Positions 15,295-23,952 of a DNA stretch of 64,000 bases are shown piece after piece. Numbering within the stretch: the first letter of the stretch is position 1; each line of letters starts with the position of its first letter. The notes under the pieces were generated by a model, which did no database searches, was not told the origin of the DNA, and saw only the letters and a list, made by a program, of their open reading frames with translations. The DNA is from SW10 sp965657795 (GTDB lineage: Bacteria; Verrucomicrobiota; Verrucomicrobiia; Verrucomicrobiales; Akkermansiaceae), in the NCBI GenBank assembly GCA_965657795.1, contig CBFHQJ010000001.1, forward strand, positions 1 to 64,000. The letters are read 5' to 3'. A program made the translations under genes and the position numbers.

Positions 15295-16518
15295 CTACTG
15301 ACCTTTGAGTTTCTCAACATAGGCGTCGATCGCCCGGCCAATCCGGACGCGGTAGTAGGCGTTCTCCACAAAATCTTCGACGAGGATTTTAGCGACGAGG
15401 GCTTGTCCTTTTTTACCTTCCAATTTTCCGTTGAGTACCTCGGCGAGGTATTCCTGTTTCTTGGCTGGAGGAGCTTGCTGTCGAAATGATCTGACTAGAT
15501 TCGCGATGAAGGCATTGCGGGATTCAGGAGTGGTAAGGATATCGACAGCTCCGATTTTCTTGCCGTCTTGCTTCAGTCGCTGGGCGGTTTTCGCCATCGC
15601 TTGGTCGAGGAATTTGAAGAAGAATTCGTTGTTGATGAAACCTGATTTATTCAATGGTTCCTGATTTAGAAAGTCGACAAATTGATCTTCAATGGACACT
15701 AAAAAGGTTCTCATCGAATCGGCGAGTTTCTTATCGCGGGATGCTTCGTTGATAAGGTTTTGCAGAACCTGTCTCGTGAATTTTTGGCTTAAACCCGAGG
15801 CGCTGAGGTTTTCCCGCTTGGCGTTTTCGAGATCGAATTTGAACTTGGCGGAGATGGCGTCTTTGCCCGGGTTTTCCTTCCAAGAAGTTCGCTTGAACGA
15901 GCGGACCTGATCTCCGGATGTGATGACCTGCGAGGTGATGATACCAGTCCCGGCTTCGAAGGTCACTTTTCCAAGTTCGCCGAGATCGAGGACCACTTCT
16001 TTGTCGGTCTTACTGATCAGGTTTTCCGATTTTCCAAGTAGTCCGGCCCCTCCGGTAGTGTAGCCAATCCCCATGTTGACGCCCGTTTTGTCGAGATAGG
16101 AATCTGGTTTGATTCGTGCGGGAATGTCGTCTTTTTGATTCCGCTCGACAATCTTCCCGAGATCGCTGAATCGTTTTCCCAGGTTCCCAAACCCCTCAAA
16201 AACGACTTTTTGATCTCCGGACTGGAGGAGGTAGTTGCCGTCCGCCGTGGTCCACTGCTGGCCCTGCTGTATGGGGTTGCCATTCTCGTCTTTCAATTCT
16301 GAGATGAGGTAGGACCAGCCGGATTTGAAATCGACGCCGAGCTCTATGGTTCCGGTTCGGCCCGTGCTGGTTTTGGCTTCGTAGGTGGCCTGATATCCTT
16401 CAAGGTTGCCATGACTGACTGCCAGCGCATTTAAGGTGTCACCCAATTCATCGGCAGGGGCCAGTTGGGCGAATATGATGGAGGAGGCGATTGCGCATTT
16501 GAGAAGTGGCATGGACAT
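15295..16518 (-). CDS. Hypothetical exported protein, 407 aa
   Basis: Signal peptide at residues 1-23 (LLKCAIASSIIFAQLAPADE). Residues ~40-215 look like a beta-rich lipoprotein-carrier (LolA/LolB-like) half-barrel: YEAKTSTGRTGTIELGVDF, WTTADGNYLLQSGDQKVVFE, VTFEAGTGIITSQVI. The C-terminal ~190 residues are helical and highly charged, ending VEKLKGQ. The LolA comparison is a structural impression, not a family match. It is convergent with the PEP-CTERM gene and divergent from the HNH gene. Confidence 0.6.
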   Translation of the reverse strand: MSMPLLKCAIASSIIFAQLAPADELGDTLNALAVSHGNLEGYQATYEAKTSTGRTGTIELGVDFKSGWSYLISELKDENGNPIQQGQQWTTADGNYLLQSGDQKVVFEGFGNLGKRFSDLGKIVERNQKDDIPARIKPDSYLDKTGVNMGIGYTTGGAGLLGKSENLISKTDKEVVLDLGELGKVTFEAGTGIITSQVITSGDQVRSFKRTSWKENPGKDAISAKFKFDLENAKRENLSASGLSQKFTRQVLQNLINEASRDKKLADSMRTFLVSIEDQFVDFLNQEPLNKSGFINNEFFFKFLDQAMAKTAQRLKQDGKKIGAVDILTTPESRNAFIANLVRSFRQQAPPAKKQEYLAEVLNGKLEGKKGQALVAKILVEDFVENAYYRVRIGRAIDAYVEKLKGQ

Positions 16519-16639
16519 GAGCTACCATGTCCCATTGCGGGGGCGAGTCAAAAGGAAGGTTGGGCGGGGGCGGCGACTCAATTTAAGATTGCCTCATCTT
16601 CAAGGAACCGGTATTTGGCTCGGTGAATTTTATGTCATC

Positions 16640-17257
16640 ATGGAAGTTTTACTTGAGCGTCCGGTCCTTGTCCTCAATCGGCTTTGGCAGCCAGTACATA
16701 CCTGCTCGGTAAAGCGGGCCCTAAAACTTCTCTGTCTGGGGCACGCCCAGGTGGTGCAGACTGAGGGTGAGTGCCGCTTTCAGACCCACGATATTGGGTC
16801 TTGGTTGGAGTATTCGGGCGAAAAAAAAGAGTCAGCGGCTGCTGAGTTGGTGAGATCGGTGAAGGTGGCCCTGCAGGTTCCCAAAATCATTGTTTTGGCG
16901 CTTTATGACCGGATTCCCCGCAAAGAGGTGAAGTTCACGCGACAGAACGTTTTTTTGCGAGATAAGCATACCTGTCAGTATTGCACCGAAACTTTTCCAG
17001 AATCAAAGTTGAATCTGGATCATGTGATTCCCCGTGACAAGGGCGGTAAGACGACTTGGGAGAATATCGTGACCTCCTGCGTTCCGTGCAACACGCGCAA
17101 GGCAAACCGTCTGCCGTGCGAGATTGGGATGCGGCTTCTCAATGAGCCGCGTGCTCCGAAGTGGCGACCGCTATTTGGCTTTCGGAAGCAGGCGAGCGAG
17201 CAGGTTTGGCAGGAATTTATTTCGCCGGACCGGAAGAATGTCAGCCTCGGCGCGTAA
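16640..17257 (+). CDS. HNH endonuclease family protein
   Basis: With the start at ATG 16640 (MEVLLERPVLVLNRLWQPVH) this is 205 residues, matching a common HNH subfamily with this N-terminus. The nuclease motif is complete: zinc cysteines C112/C115 (CQYC) and C147/C150 (CVPC), catalytic Asp127-His128 (LNLDHVIPRDKGG) and Asn142 (WENIVTSC). The frame runs upstream to 16436 but overlaps the divergent gene there. The family is chromosomal and non-mobile in most genomes, with unknown biological target. It is 39 bp upstream of the second ExbB-like gene. Confidence 0.85.
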   Translation: MEVLLERPVLVLNRLWQPVHTCSVKRALKLLCLGHAQVVQTEGECRFQTHDIGSWLEYSGEKKESAAAELVRSVKVALQVPKIIVLALYDRIPRKEVKFTRQNVFLRDKHTCQYCTETFPESKLNLDHVIPRDKGGKTTWENIVTSCVPCNTRKANRLPCEIGMRLLNEPRAPKWRPLFGFRKQASEQVWQEFISPDRKNVSLGA

Positions 17258-17296
17258 TCGCTGGTCCTTCAGTGGATTGTCTGGTAGTTTGTCTTT

Positions 17297-18019
17297 GTGA
17301 ACTTTCCGAATGAAGCTGGCGGAGTGATCCTGTGGTTACAGGTCGTTCTGGGTTTTGTGGGCCTGCTGGTCATGGTGGAGCGCATGGTGTTTTTTCAGCA
17401 TGCCCGCACCAAGGTTGCGGATTTGCTTCTGGGGATCACCAATCACGTCCGCAAAAAGGCCTATGCCGAAGCGCTTCATGAAGCATCGCGGGCGCGGGGG
17501 CCTGAAGCGCGTGTAATTCACTCGGTTTTAATGCGTCATCATCTGGACCGGACCAATCTGCGCGAGATTGCGCAGGAAGCAGGCCAATTGGAGGTTCCAC
17601 GGATCGAGCGCTATATGAGAGTTCTCCTTGGCGTGGCGATGTTGGCCCCCATGTTGGGAATGTTTGGGACGATTCTCGGTTTGATCGAAGTTTTCATGAA
17701 GGTGGGCGCAGCTGATGCGGCGGTGGCCCAAGCGGCTCTGGCTGGAGGAATGTTCCAAAGCCTGGTCTCGACCGCGGTCGGCTTGGCTCTCGCGATTCCT
17801 TCTTATCTGGTTTACCTCTATCTTTACGGGAAGGCTCAGCGGATGCTTCACCGGCTTGAAAGAGCAGGAATTGAGACGGTGAACATTGTTTGTGACAGTC
17901 GGGAGCACGACCGGATCGTTTCTTTTCGGGACAGCGTGGAGCAGCAAGCAAATAGCCCGGAATCGAACTCCAAGAGGTCTCCAAAAAGACCCAAGGTATC
18001 CGAGAAGAAGGACTCCTAA
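17297..18019 (+). CDS. MotA/TolQ/ExbB-family protein of the second stator cluster
   Basis: GTG start, needed to keep the first membrane helix (~8-26, ILWLQVVLGFVGLLVMVERM). The hallmark helices follow: VLLGVAMLAPMLGMFGTILG then LIEVFMKVGA, and GGMFQSLVSTAVGLALAIPS. The C-terminal ~45 residues are hydrophilic and end in basic/Ser repeats. It should form the pentameric proton channel with the ExbD-like protein three bases downstream. It is clearly different from the ExbB at 13775-14365. What it drives is unknown. Confidence 0.88.
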   Translation: MNFPNEAGGVILWLQVVLGFVGLLVMVERMVFFQHARTKVADLLLGITNHVRKKAYAEALHEASRARGPEARVIHSVLMRHHLDRTNLREIAQEAGQLEVPRIERYMRVLLGVAMLAPMLGMFGTILGLIEVFMKVGAADAAVAQAALAGGMFQSLVSTAVGLALAIPSYLVYLYLYGKAQRMLHRLERAGIETVNIVCDSREHDRIVSFRDSVEQQANSPESNSKRSPKRPKVSEKKDS

Positions 18020-18022
18020 ACC

Positions 18023-18460
18023 ATGAAGCTCAAGATGTCGTTACCTGAGCGTCCCGGGTGGATTTTTGTCATTCCCGGCTTCGATTTTATCGCGCTGCTT
18101 CTGGCTCTGGTCATGCTTACCGGTGTCGTGGCGAGGGAAAGTTACGTGGAGATCAAACTTCCGCCGTCTCCATTCCGCGGAGCGCGTCTGGGCGATGAAA
18201 ACCCGGTGGTGGTGATGTTAAAGAGTACGGCGACAGGGCCGATTTATTACGTCGAAGGAGTCAAGGTGCCCCGGGACTCTCTCGGGAATGTCGTATTTGA
18301 ATCTGCTGAGAAACGGGGAGCCAAAGCGGTAGCAATCAAGGTTGATTCAGAAGCGACGATGGCGGAACGCCAGGTTCTCATTAATACATTGTCCAGTCTG
18401 AACGGCATCCGGATTTTTGAAGGCTATCGCCGGGAGGATCGGCCGAACAAGACTCCCTAA
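18023..18460 (+). CDS. ExbD/TolR-like protein of the second stator cluster
   Basis: 145 residues with one membrane helix carrying a central aspartate (Asp21 in VIPGFDFIALLLALVML), the position used for proton transfer in ExbD/TolR. The usual TP before the Asp is replaced by PGF. The periplasmic domain has a TolR-like pattern (VVVMLKSTATGPIYYVEGVK, KAVAIKVDSEATMAERQVLI). Three bases separate it from the ExbB-like gene and three from the next gene, so this is a tight operon. Divergence from canonical ExbD suggests a specialised system. Confidence 0.8.
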   Translation: MKLKMSLPERPGWIFVIPGFDFIALLLALVMLTGVVARESYVEIKLPPSPFRGARLGDENPVVVMLKSTATGPIYYVEGVKVPRDSLGNVVFESAEKRGAKAVAIKVDSEATMAERQVLINTLSSLNGIRIFEGYRREDRPNKTP

Positions 18461-18463
18461 GCG

Positions 18464-19246
18464 ATGTTTTGGCGCCACCGAAAAGTTCTTCGTGACCGGG
18501 CTGCCGGAATGGTTTTCGACTGGCGCCGGGGACACGGTTCTTCTTATCGCCTGCTGATTGCATTTGTTGTCTCGGCTGCTTTCTGGGGGGGGATTCGAGG
18601 GTTCGTCAAAGTGCGTGAAGTTGAACCGGTGGAAACCGAGCAAAATCAGATTGATGTCAGCATGGTGGATTTGGATAGCAGCCTGAATGGTGGGTTGGCT
18701 GAACTGATTGATCGAAAAACTCTTTTCCAGCAGAGGTGGAAAGTGAGCGATGCCACCGTTATTGATCGCTTGGTTGAGGATACGCTCGCAGCCACAACGC
18801 CCCGGGTTTATGAGCCAACCTTGCGACAGATTTCGCTTCCTAAGCCTGAGGTGAAGTTAGAAAATCTTCCGGGAATGGGGCCCGGGGCGCTTCCCAAACC
18901 TGATGCCGTGGCCTCGGTGACCTATGCTACCAAAGAGGCAAATTGGTGGATCGAGATCAAGGTGATCCAAGGTCCTCCGGGGGTGAAGAACTTTGAATTT
19001 CCTTTTGAATGGGCCCAAGATCCCAAATTGATGAGCGAGGGGGAGATTTGGTCAATCGTGCTTACTGCGGATTGGCGGGGTCGGATTGTCGCGGTCGAGG
19101 GGTGGTGGGAAAAAGCAAATGACGCGCGAACCGTGCCTATTTTGGAGAGAATTCGAAGCGAAAAAATCGAGCCGATGGCCGAAGAGGGACCTTTGCGGGT
19201 CTGGAGGCTGGAGGCGGAAGTTGTCAATCGACCTACTGAACAATGA
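18464..19246 (+). CDS. Single-pass membrane protein, third partner of the second stator cluster
   Basis: Cytoplasmic basic N-terminus (~30 residues, RHRKVLRDRAAG), one membrane helix (~32-48, LLIAFVVSAAFWGGIRGFV), then a periplasmic region of ~210 residues. This is TonB-like in topology, but there is no Pro-rich linker and no TonB C-terminal motif. Instead the distal part has Trp-rich strands (ANWWIEIKVIQGPPGV, RIVAVEGWWEKAND). It may be the effector that the proton channel drives. No family recognised. It overlaps the zinc-ribbon gene by four bases. Confidence 0.65.
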   Translation: MFWRHRKVLRDRAAGMVFDWRRGHGSSYRLLIAFVVSAAFWGGIRGFVKVREVEPVETEQNQIDVSMVDLDSSLNGGLAELIDRKTLFQQRWKVSDATVIDRLVEDTLAATTPRVYEPTLRQISLPKPEVKLENLPGMGPGALPKPDAVASVTYATKEANWWIEIKVIQGPPGVKNFEFPFEWAQDPKLMSEGEIWSIVLTADWRGRIVAVEGWWEKANDARTVPILERIRSEKIEPMAEEGPLRVWRLEAEVVNRPTEQ

Positions 19247-19482
19247 TCATTTCGTTTTCGGACCTTCTCGTGGTCATTGTCCTCCTTGCCTTCGCCTGGA
19301 TTATTGTGGATTGGACATTCTCCTTTCTGGCAGATCGACGTGAGGAACGCCGACTCCGCGGGGCTGCGAGGGACTGTCACCTCTGCGGTAAGCGCTATCC
19401 CGAGGAAAGGCGGGTGAAACTCTCCACTTGTCCCAAGTGTTCGGCTCGGAATGTCAGAGGCGGCCACCGAAAATTGGGGTGA
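19243..19482 (+). CDS. Small membrane protein with a C-terminal zinc ribbon, 79 aa
   Basis: One N-terminal helix (~5-27, FSDLLVVIVLLAFAWIIVDW) and a cytoplasmic tail with two CxxC knuckles (CHLCGKRYPEE and CPKCSARN), spaced as in a rubredoxin-like zinc ribbon. Its ATG overlaps the previous stop by four bases, so it is coupled to the stator cluster. It could sense metal, bind RNA or assemble the complex. Role unknown. Confidence 0.7.
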   Translation: MIISFSDLLVVIVLLAFAWIIVDWTFSFLADRREERRLRGAARDCHLCGKRYPEERRVKLSTCPKCSARNVRGGHRKLG

Positions 19483-19551
19483 ATCCTATCAATTACAGTC
19501 CTTGCTTTTCAAAAGAACACGGGCTAACCACAACGAAACCTTCTAGCAGTA

Positions 19552-20796
19552 ATGGAAAACCGACGCGTCGTAGTCACAGGGATCGGGGCCGTGAGCCCCT
19601 TGGGAAATGATGCCAATTCAACTTGGGAAAGCATGAAAGCGGGGCGGAGTGGGATCGGCCTGATCGAGTCCATGGACACCACCGAGTATTCGGTCAAGAT
19701 CGGCGGCGAGGTGCGCGATTTTGATCACACCCGGTACTTTTCCAATCCCAAGGATGCCCGGCGCATGGACCGCTATGCACACCTTTCCATCGCAGCAGCC
19801 CAAATGGCTCTCACCGAGTCAGGCCTTGGCGAATGTGAGATTGATCGTGACCGGGTGGGCGTCATGCTCGGCAGTGGAATCGGTGGCCTTGGCACTCTTG
19901 AGACCAATCACAAAGCTTTGTTAAATCGCAGCCCGAGCCGTGTTTCACCATTCACCATTCCAATGATGATTTCCAATATCGCCAGCGGAGTGTTTTCGAT
20001 GGAACACGGATTTGGCGGGCCCAACATGGCAATCGTGACGGCTTGTGCCACCGCCAATCACAGTATCGGAGAGGCTTGGCGTATGATCAAATTTGGAGAC
20101 GCCGAAGCATTCGTCGCCGGTGGCTCCGAGGCCGCCATTCTGCCCATGGGTTTGGCCGGCTTTGGTAACATGAAGGCGCTGAGCACTCGTAATGACGACC
20201 CGACGGCAGCATCGCGGCCTTTTGACACCGGTCGTGACGGCTTCGTCATGGGCGAAGGCGCGGGGGTTGTTGTGATTGAGGAATTGGAGCACGCCAAGAA
20301 GCGCGGCGCGACAATTCTCGCTGAACTCACTGGCTATGGCCTCAGTGCCGACGCCTACCACCTGACTTCCCCTCACCCCGAGGGACTGGGCGCCGCCCGT
20401 TGCATGGACATGGCGCTCAAGCATGCGGGACTGAACCCGGAGGATGTGCAATACGTCAATGCCCACGGCACTTCGACTCCGCAGGGTGATATTTGCGAAA
20501 GCAAGGCGATCAAGAAGTCGTTTGGCAATTGGTCCAAAGAGGGCCTCGTGGTCAGCTCGACCAAGTCGATGACCGGTCACCTCCTCGGTGCGGCTGGTGG
20601 CGTCGAAATTCTGGCCTGCATCAACGCTATCCGTGACGGGGTGATTCCGCCAACGATTAACCTCGAGAACCAGGATCCTGAATGTGATCTCGATTACTGT
20701 GCGAACACCGCGCGGGAAGTCGAAATCAAGGCTGCTTTGAGTAACTCCTTCGGCTTCGGCGGGCACAATGCCTCGCTTCTTGTCGAGAGATTCTAG
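19552..20796 (+). CDS. fabF: Beta-ketoacyl-ACP synthase II
   Basis: Extends acyl chains with malonyl-ACP in fatty-acid synthesis. Full length (414 aa) with the Cys-His-His triad: Cys165 (VTACATANHS), His305 (NAHGTSTPQGD) and His343 (KSMTGHLLGAAGG). It also has the GFGGHN loop near the C-terminus. The N-terminus RRVVVTGIGAVSPLGND is typical of FabF. It stands alone here, without acpP or fabG beside it. A hairpin follows at 20814-20833. Confidence 0.95.
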   Translation: MENRRVVVTGIGAVSPLGNDANSTWESMKAGRSGIGLIESMDTTEYSVKIGGEVRDFDHTRYFSNPKDARRMDRYAHLSIAAAQMALTESGLGECEIDRDRVGVMLGSGIGGLGTLETNHKALLNRSPSRVSPFTIPMMISNIASGVFSMEHGFGGPNMAIVTACATANHSIGEAWRMIKFGDAEAFVAGGSEAAILPMGLAGFGNMKALSTRNDDPTAASRPFDTGRDGFVMGEGAGVVVIEELEHAKKRGATILAELTGYGLSADAYHLTSPHPEGLGAARCMDMALKHAGLNPEDVQYVNAHGTSTPQGDICESKAIKKSFGNWSKEGLVVSSTKSMTGHLLGAAGGVEILACINAIRDGVIPPTINLENQDPECDLDYCANTAREVEIKAALSNSFGFGGHNASLLVERF

Positions 20797-20813
20797 GCTT
20801 GGTCACCAATCCG

Positions 20814-20833
20814 GGAGAGAATTTTTTCTCTCC
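20814..20833 (+). terminator. Weak hairpin after fabF
   Basis: GGAGAGAA and TTCTCTCC form an 8-bp stem around TTTT, 18 bp past the fabF stop. No T-run follows, so it is a poor intrinsic terminator and may only stabilise the transcript end. Confidence 0.4.
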
Positions 20834-20941
20834 AACGATTGCGGATTTGTCTAGAGATCCCTCTATGATCTCACCGACTGATCGGTTGCTCTTCATGCGG
20901 CGTCACTTGAGTTTTTAAAAAGCCAGGAAGGGCTGGTTTAT

Positions 20942-22321
20942 TTGCAGGAGCTTTACAAGGCGGTTGAGTTGGATCCTTCGGCCTTGTTTGATATGCGCAA
21001 CGAGTATTTGAGCTCGTTTCAGAATGCCGAGGTTTGCGTGGCAAATCTGTGGATGATCAATAGCGGGGTGACTGCTGGTGGAGAGTTTTCCGGAGCTGCC
21101 CTTCTGATTTGCGGGGGGCAGGGGACCGAGCAGTCGGAGAAATTTGTCGAACATCTTTGTACGAAAATGTCCGAGGAGGACTGGCAGGGGATCTCCCGAC
21201 TTTCGGTCGCAACCATCAAAAGGGAATTGGCCAAGGAGGAATATGAATGGGGGAGTTGCCGGACCCTGCCCTTTGATTTTACGGACAACTATCCTGTCCA
21301 TTTGTTCGATACCATCGTGGGTCGAGACAGTATTTACATGTCGGATGTTCCCTGTCTCGTTAATCCCCGAAGTGAAGCCAAGGCTTTTGCAATTCCAAAA
21401 GAGGTCATGGAGAGATGCGGGGTGACCATGCCGTGTCCGACCTTGGATGAGATGATGCCTACGTTTCTCACCTCATTTATTAAGGATCATATTCCCGGAC
21501 TTTATGAGGAGGATCTTGGTCGGGCGGTGGGGACCTTGACTCTTAGTGATCCAAACGAATCAGCAAAAGTTCTCTCTGCTTTTTATCAAGGAATGGCCGA
21601 GAGATCTCAACTCCTCGTCGATCCGGTGGAATTCCAGGTGATGCCTTTTCGAGATGGAGATCAAATTGCCTCGGTCTTTGTTTGTCCGGAGCCCACGAAG
21701 AATGGAGAGATCTATTTTGCTGCGGCAGTGATCGGGCCGGTGGGTGACGGCTCCCAGGAGGCAATTTCGAGAGCGAATTTCAGCTACTATGTTCTGGAAA
21801 AGAGCAATGATTCGACGCGGGTTTTGAAACGGGTCGGTGCGGATTATGGAGTCGAAAGCGAAGGCCTTGTTCCTGATATCGGAGAGTTTTTCGGGTGGGT
21901 TCATGGCTCGATGGGTGGGGATCACCGGGTGAGGAAAACTGCTTCCGACGATGAGGCGATGGGAGCGGCGATTGCGATGGCCCGCGAAAAGGTCCTGGCC
22001 GAGATTGAGCCATTTCTCGCAGGGCAACGACCAGAGTTTATGGTCAAAGTCGCAATTACCGATGCACACGAACAAACCGAGCACATGTGGTTGGCGGATG
22101 TGTCATTTTCGGACGGCACCTTCGCCGGGCATATCACCGAGGCTCCTCATACCTTGCAAGGGTTCCAAGAGGGGCAGCGCTTCCGGATTCCGCCCGATGT
22201 AATTTCCGACTGGATGTACCTCTTGGATGGGAGAATGTATGGAAATTTTACTCTGAGGTCGATGCTGCCCTCGATGCCGGAGGAAGAGGCCGCAAAATAT
22301 CGCGGCTTGTTGGCGGATTAG
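20942..22321 (+). CDS. DUF2314-containing protein, 459 aa
   Basis: The C-terminal ~110 residues match DUF2314 (MWLADVSFSDGTFAGHITEA followed by DWMYLLDGRMYGNFTLRSML). The N-terminal ~340 residues are unassigned, with a suppressor-of-fused-like or immunity-protein flavour I cannot confirm. I start at TTG 20942, which has a good ribosome binding site (AGGAAGG, 20925-20931). However, the frame is open and protein-like back to about 20882, and a short ATG frame (20865) ends there one base out of phase, so the true start may be lost to a frameshift. It lies 53 bp upstream of menD. Confidence 0.75.
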   Translation: MQELYKAVELDPSALFDMRNEYLSSFQNAEVCVANLWMINSGVTAGGEFSGAALLICGGQGTEQSEKFVEHLCTKMSEEDWQGISRLSVATIKRELAKEEYEWGSCRTLPFDFTDNYPVHLFDTIVGRDSIYMSDVPCLVNPRSEAKAFAIPKEVMERCGVTMPCPTLDEMMPTFLTSFIKDHIPGLYEEDLGRAVGTLTLSDPNESAKVLSAFYQGMAERSQLLVDPVEFQVMPFRDGDQIASVFVCPEPTKNGEIYFAAAVIGPVGDGSQEAISRANFSYYVLEKSNDSTRVLKRVGADYGVESEGLVPDIGEFFGWVHGSMGGDHRVRKTASDDEAMGAAIAMAREKVLAEIEPFLAGQRPEFMVKVAITDAHEQTEHMWLADVSFSDGTFAGHITEAPHTLQGFQEGQRFRIPPDVISDWMYLLDGRMYGNFTLRSMLPSMPEEEAAKYRGLLAD

Positions 22322-22374
22322 AGCATTTGTTCGCGTTCAGTAAAAAATGCGGGTTTTTTAGGGCGAGTTCCGCC

Positions 22375-23907
22375 ATGTTCATAGCCGTGAGCGAAAGTGT
22401 GGATAAGCGAGTGATCGAGAGCCTTTTGGAGGCGGGTTGCGGTGATTTTGTGGTTTGCGGGGGGGCTCGTAATGCGGGTTTGGTGGCGCTTTTGGAAGCG
22501 GCGGAAGGCTTGCAGGTCTGGAAGCATTTTGAAGAACGGGGGGCGGCATTTTTCGCGCTCGGGCGAGCCAAGGATACCGGGCGGCCTTGCACCGTGGTGA
22601 CCACCAGCGGGACGGCGGTTGCAGAATGTCTTCCGGCGGTGATCGAAGCTCGCTACAGTTGTCTTCCCTTGGTAGTTTTATCGGCGGATCGGCCGGAAGG
22701 TTTTCGAGGGTCGGGGGCACCGCAGGTGATCGAGCAGGAGGGGCTTTTTGGAAACTATGCGACGAGGTCTCTCGATGAATGGGATGGTCACGGCCCCCTT
22801 CATTTGAATGTTCCTCTTGAGGAAGAGGTGATCGATTACCTCGCTTGGCAGGCCGAGGTAGAGGCTTTCCTGCCGGAGCGGATTTCTTTCGAAGTACGAA
22901 GCTTACGCGAATTTCTGGATGACGGAGTCTTTAAAGGAATCATCGCGATGGTGGGCGGCTTGGAGCCGGAAGATCGCGAGGATGTTTTTTACTTTTTAAA
23001 GGACCTCGGTGTTCCAGTGGTGGCGGACGTGAACAGCGGGATTCGCGAGCTGCTTCAGGAACTTTTGGTTTCCGAAAAAACGTTTTCGGGAAATTTGCCC
23101 GGAAGAATTTTGCGATTGGGAGAGGTTCCGGTGGGGAGGCTTTGGCGTGATCTTGAAGCGAATCCAGGAACGGAGGTGCTTTCGATTTGCCGGAATGGTT
23201 TGCCTGGATTGGCGAGGGAATCGAAAGTGATTCGTGGAGAAGTGGGACGAGTAATTCGTGGATTAGGCGAGGCGGGTTTTATCGGAGACGTGCGTGACGA
23301 TTTTCCCAAAGGGCGTCCTATCTTTTCGAAGATTGATGAGAGGCTGGAATCGTTTCCAGATAGCGAACCGGGCTTGGTAAGCTTGCTTTCGGTTTACGCC
23401 ACGACAGGGGAGAGTCTTTTTATCGGGAATAGTTTGCCCATTCGCGAGTGGAACGAGTTCGGCCAGCGGGAGACTCCCTACGCGCGCATTTTTGCTAATC
23501 GGGGCGCCAATGGAATCGATGGCCAGCTTTCGAGTTGGCTGGGAGCGACGGCCGAGACGCCGGATTCGTGGGGAGTCTTTGGCGATTTGACGACTCTCTA
23601 TGATCTGGCGGCTCCGGCGATGTTGCCACAAGTCGAATGCCAGGGGCGGGTGTTGGTGGTGATTAATAATGGTGGGGGTCAAATTTTCGAACGTCTGCCG
23701 AGGTTATCGCAACTCACTGAAACCCAAAAAGATGCCATCGTGCAGTCACAGAAGGTCGATTTGCAGGGGTGGGCGCTGATGTGGGGGATGGACTATTTGC
23801 GGATCGAGAGTCGCGAGGGTTTTGATGACTTGGAAGCGGGCGAAAAGACCTTGTTGGTGGAGCTGACTCCCGATTCCGGGGAGACCGCGCAATTTTATGC
23901 GGTGTGA
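22375..23907 (+). CDS. menD: SEPHCHC synthase, menaquinone biosynthesis
   Basis: Thiamine-diphosphate enzyme that joins 2-oxoglutarate and isochorismate. From ATG 22375 it is 510 residues. Features: N-terminal Pyr domain (LLEAGCGDFVVCGGARNAGL, VVTTSGTAVAECLPAVIEAR), central domain, and a C-terminal ThDP domain with SWGVFGDLTTLYDLAAP and VLVVINNGGGQIFERLPRLS, the MenD version of the GDG-NN motif. The frame extends to 22087 but only as overlap with the preceding gene. Together with menF two genes on it indicates menaquinone as respiratory quinone by the classical pathway. Confidence 0.93.
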   Translation: MFIAVSESVDKRVIESLLEAGCGDFVVCGGARNAGLVALLEAAEGLQVWKHFEERGAAFFALGRAKDTGRPCTVVTTSGTAVAECLPAVIEARYSCLPLVVLSADRPEGFRGSGAPQVIEQEGLFGNYATRSLDEWDGHGPLHLNVPLEEEVIDYLAWQAEVEAFLPERISFEVRSLREFLDDGVFKGIIAMVGGLEPEDREDVFYFLKDLGVPVVADVNSGIRELLQELLVSEKTFSGNLPGRILRLGEVPVGRLWRDLEANPGTEVLSICRNGLPGLARESKVIRGEVGRVIRGLGEAGFIGDVRDDFPKGRPIFSKIDERLESFPDSEPGLVSLLSVYATTGESLFIGNSLPIREWNEFGQRETPYARIFANRGANGIDGQLSSWLGATAETPDSWGVFGDLTTLYDLAAPAMLPQVECQGRVLVVINNGGGQIFERLPRLSQLTETQKDAIVQSQKVDLQGWALMWGMDYLRIESREGFDDLEAGEKTLLVELTPDSGETAQFYAV

Positions 23908-23952
23908 ACAGTCTTGCGCAAAGTGGCTGAGTGCGTTACGCCGCTTCCCGAC

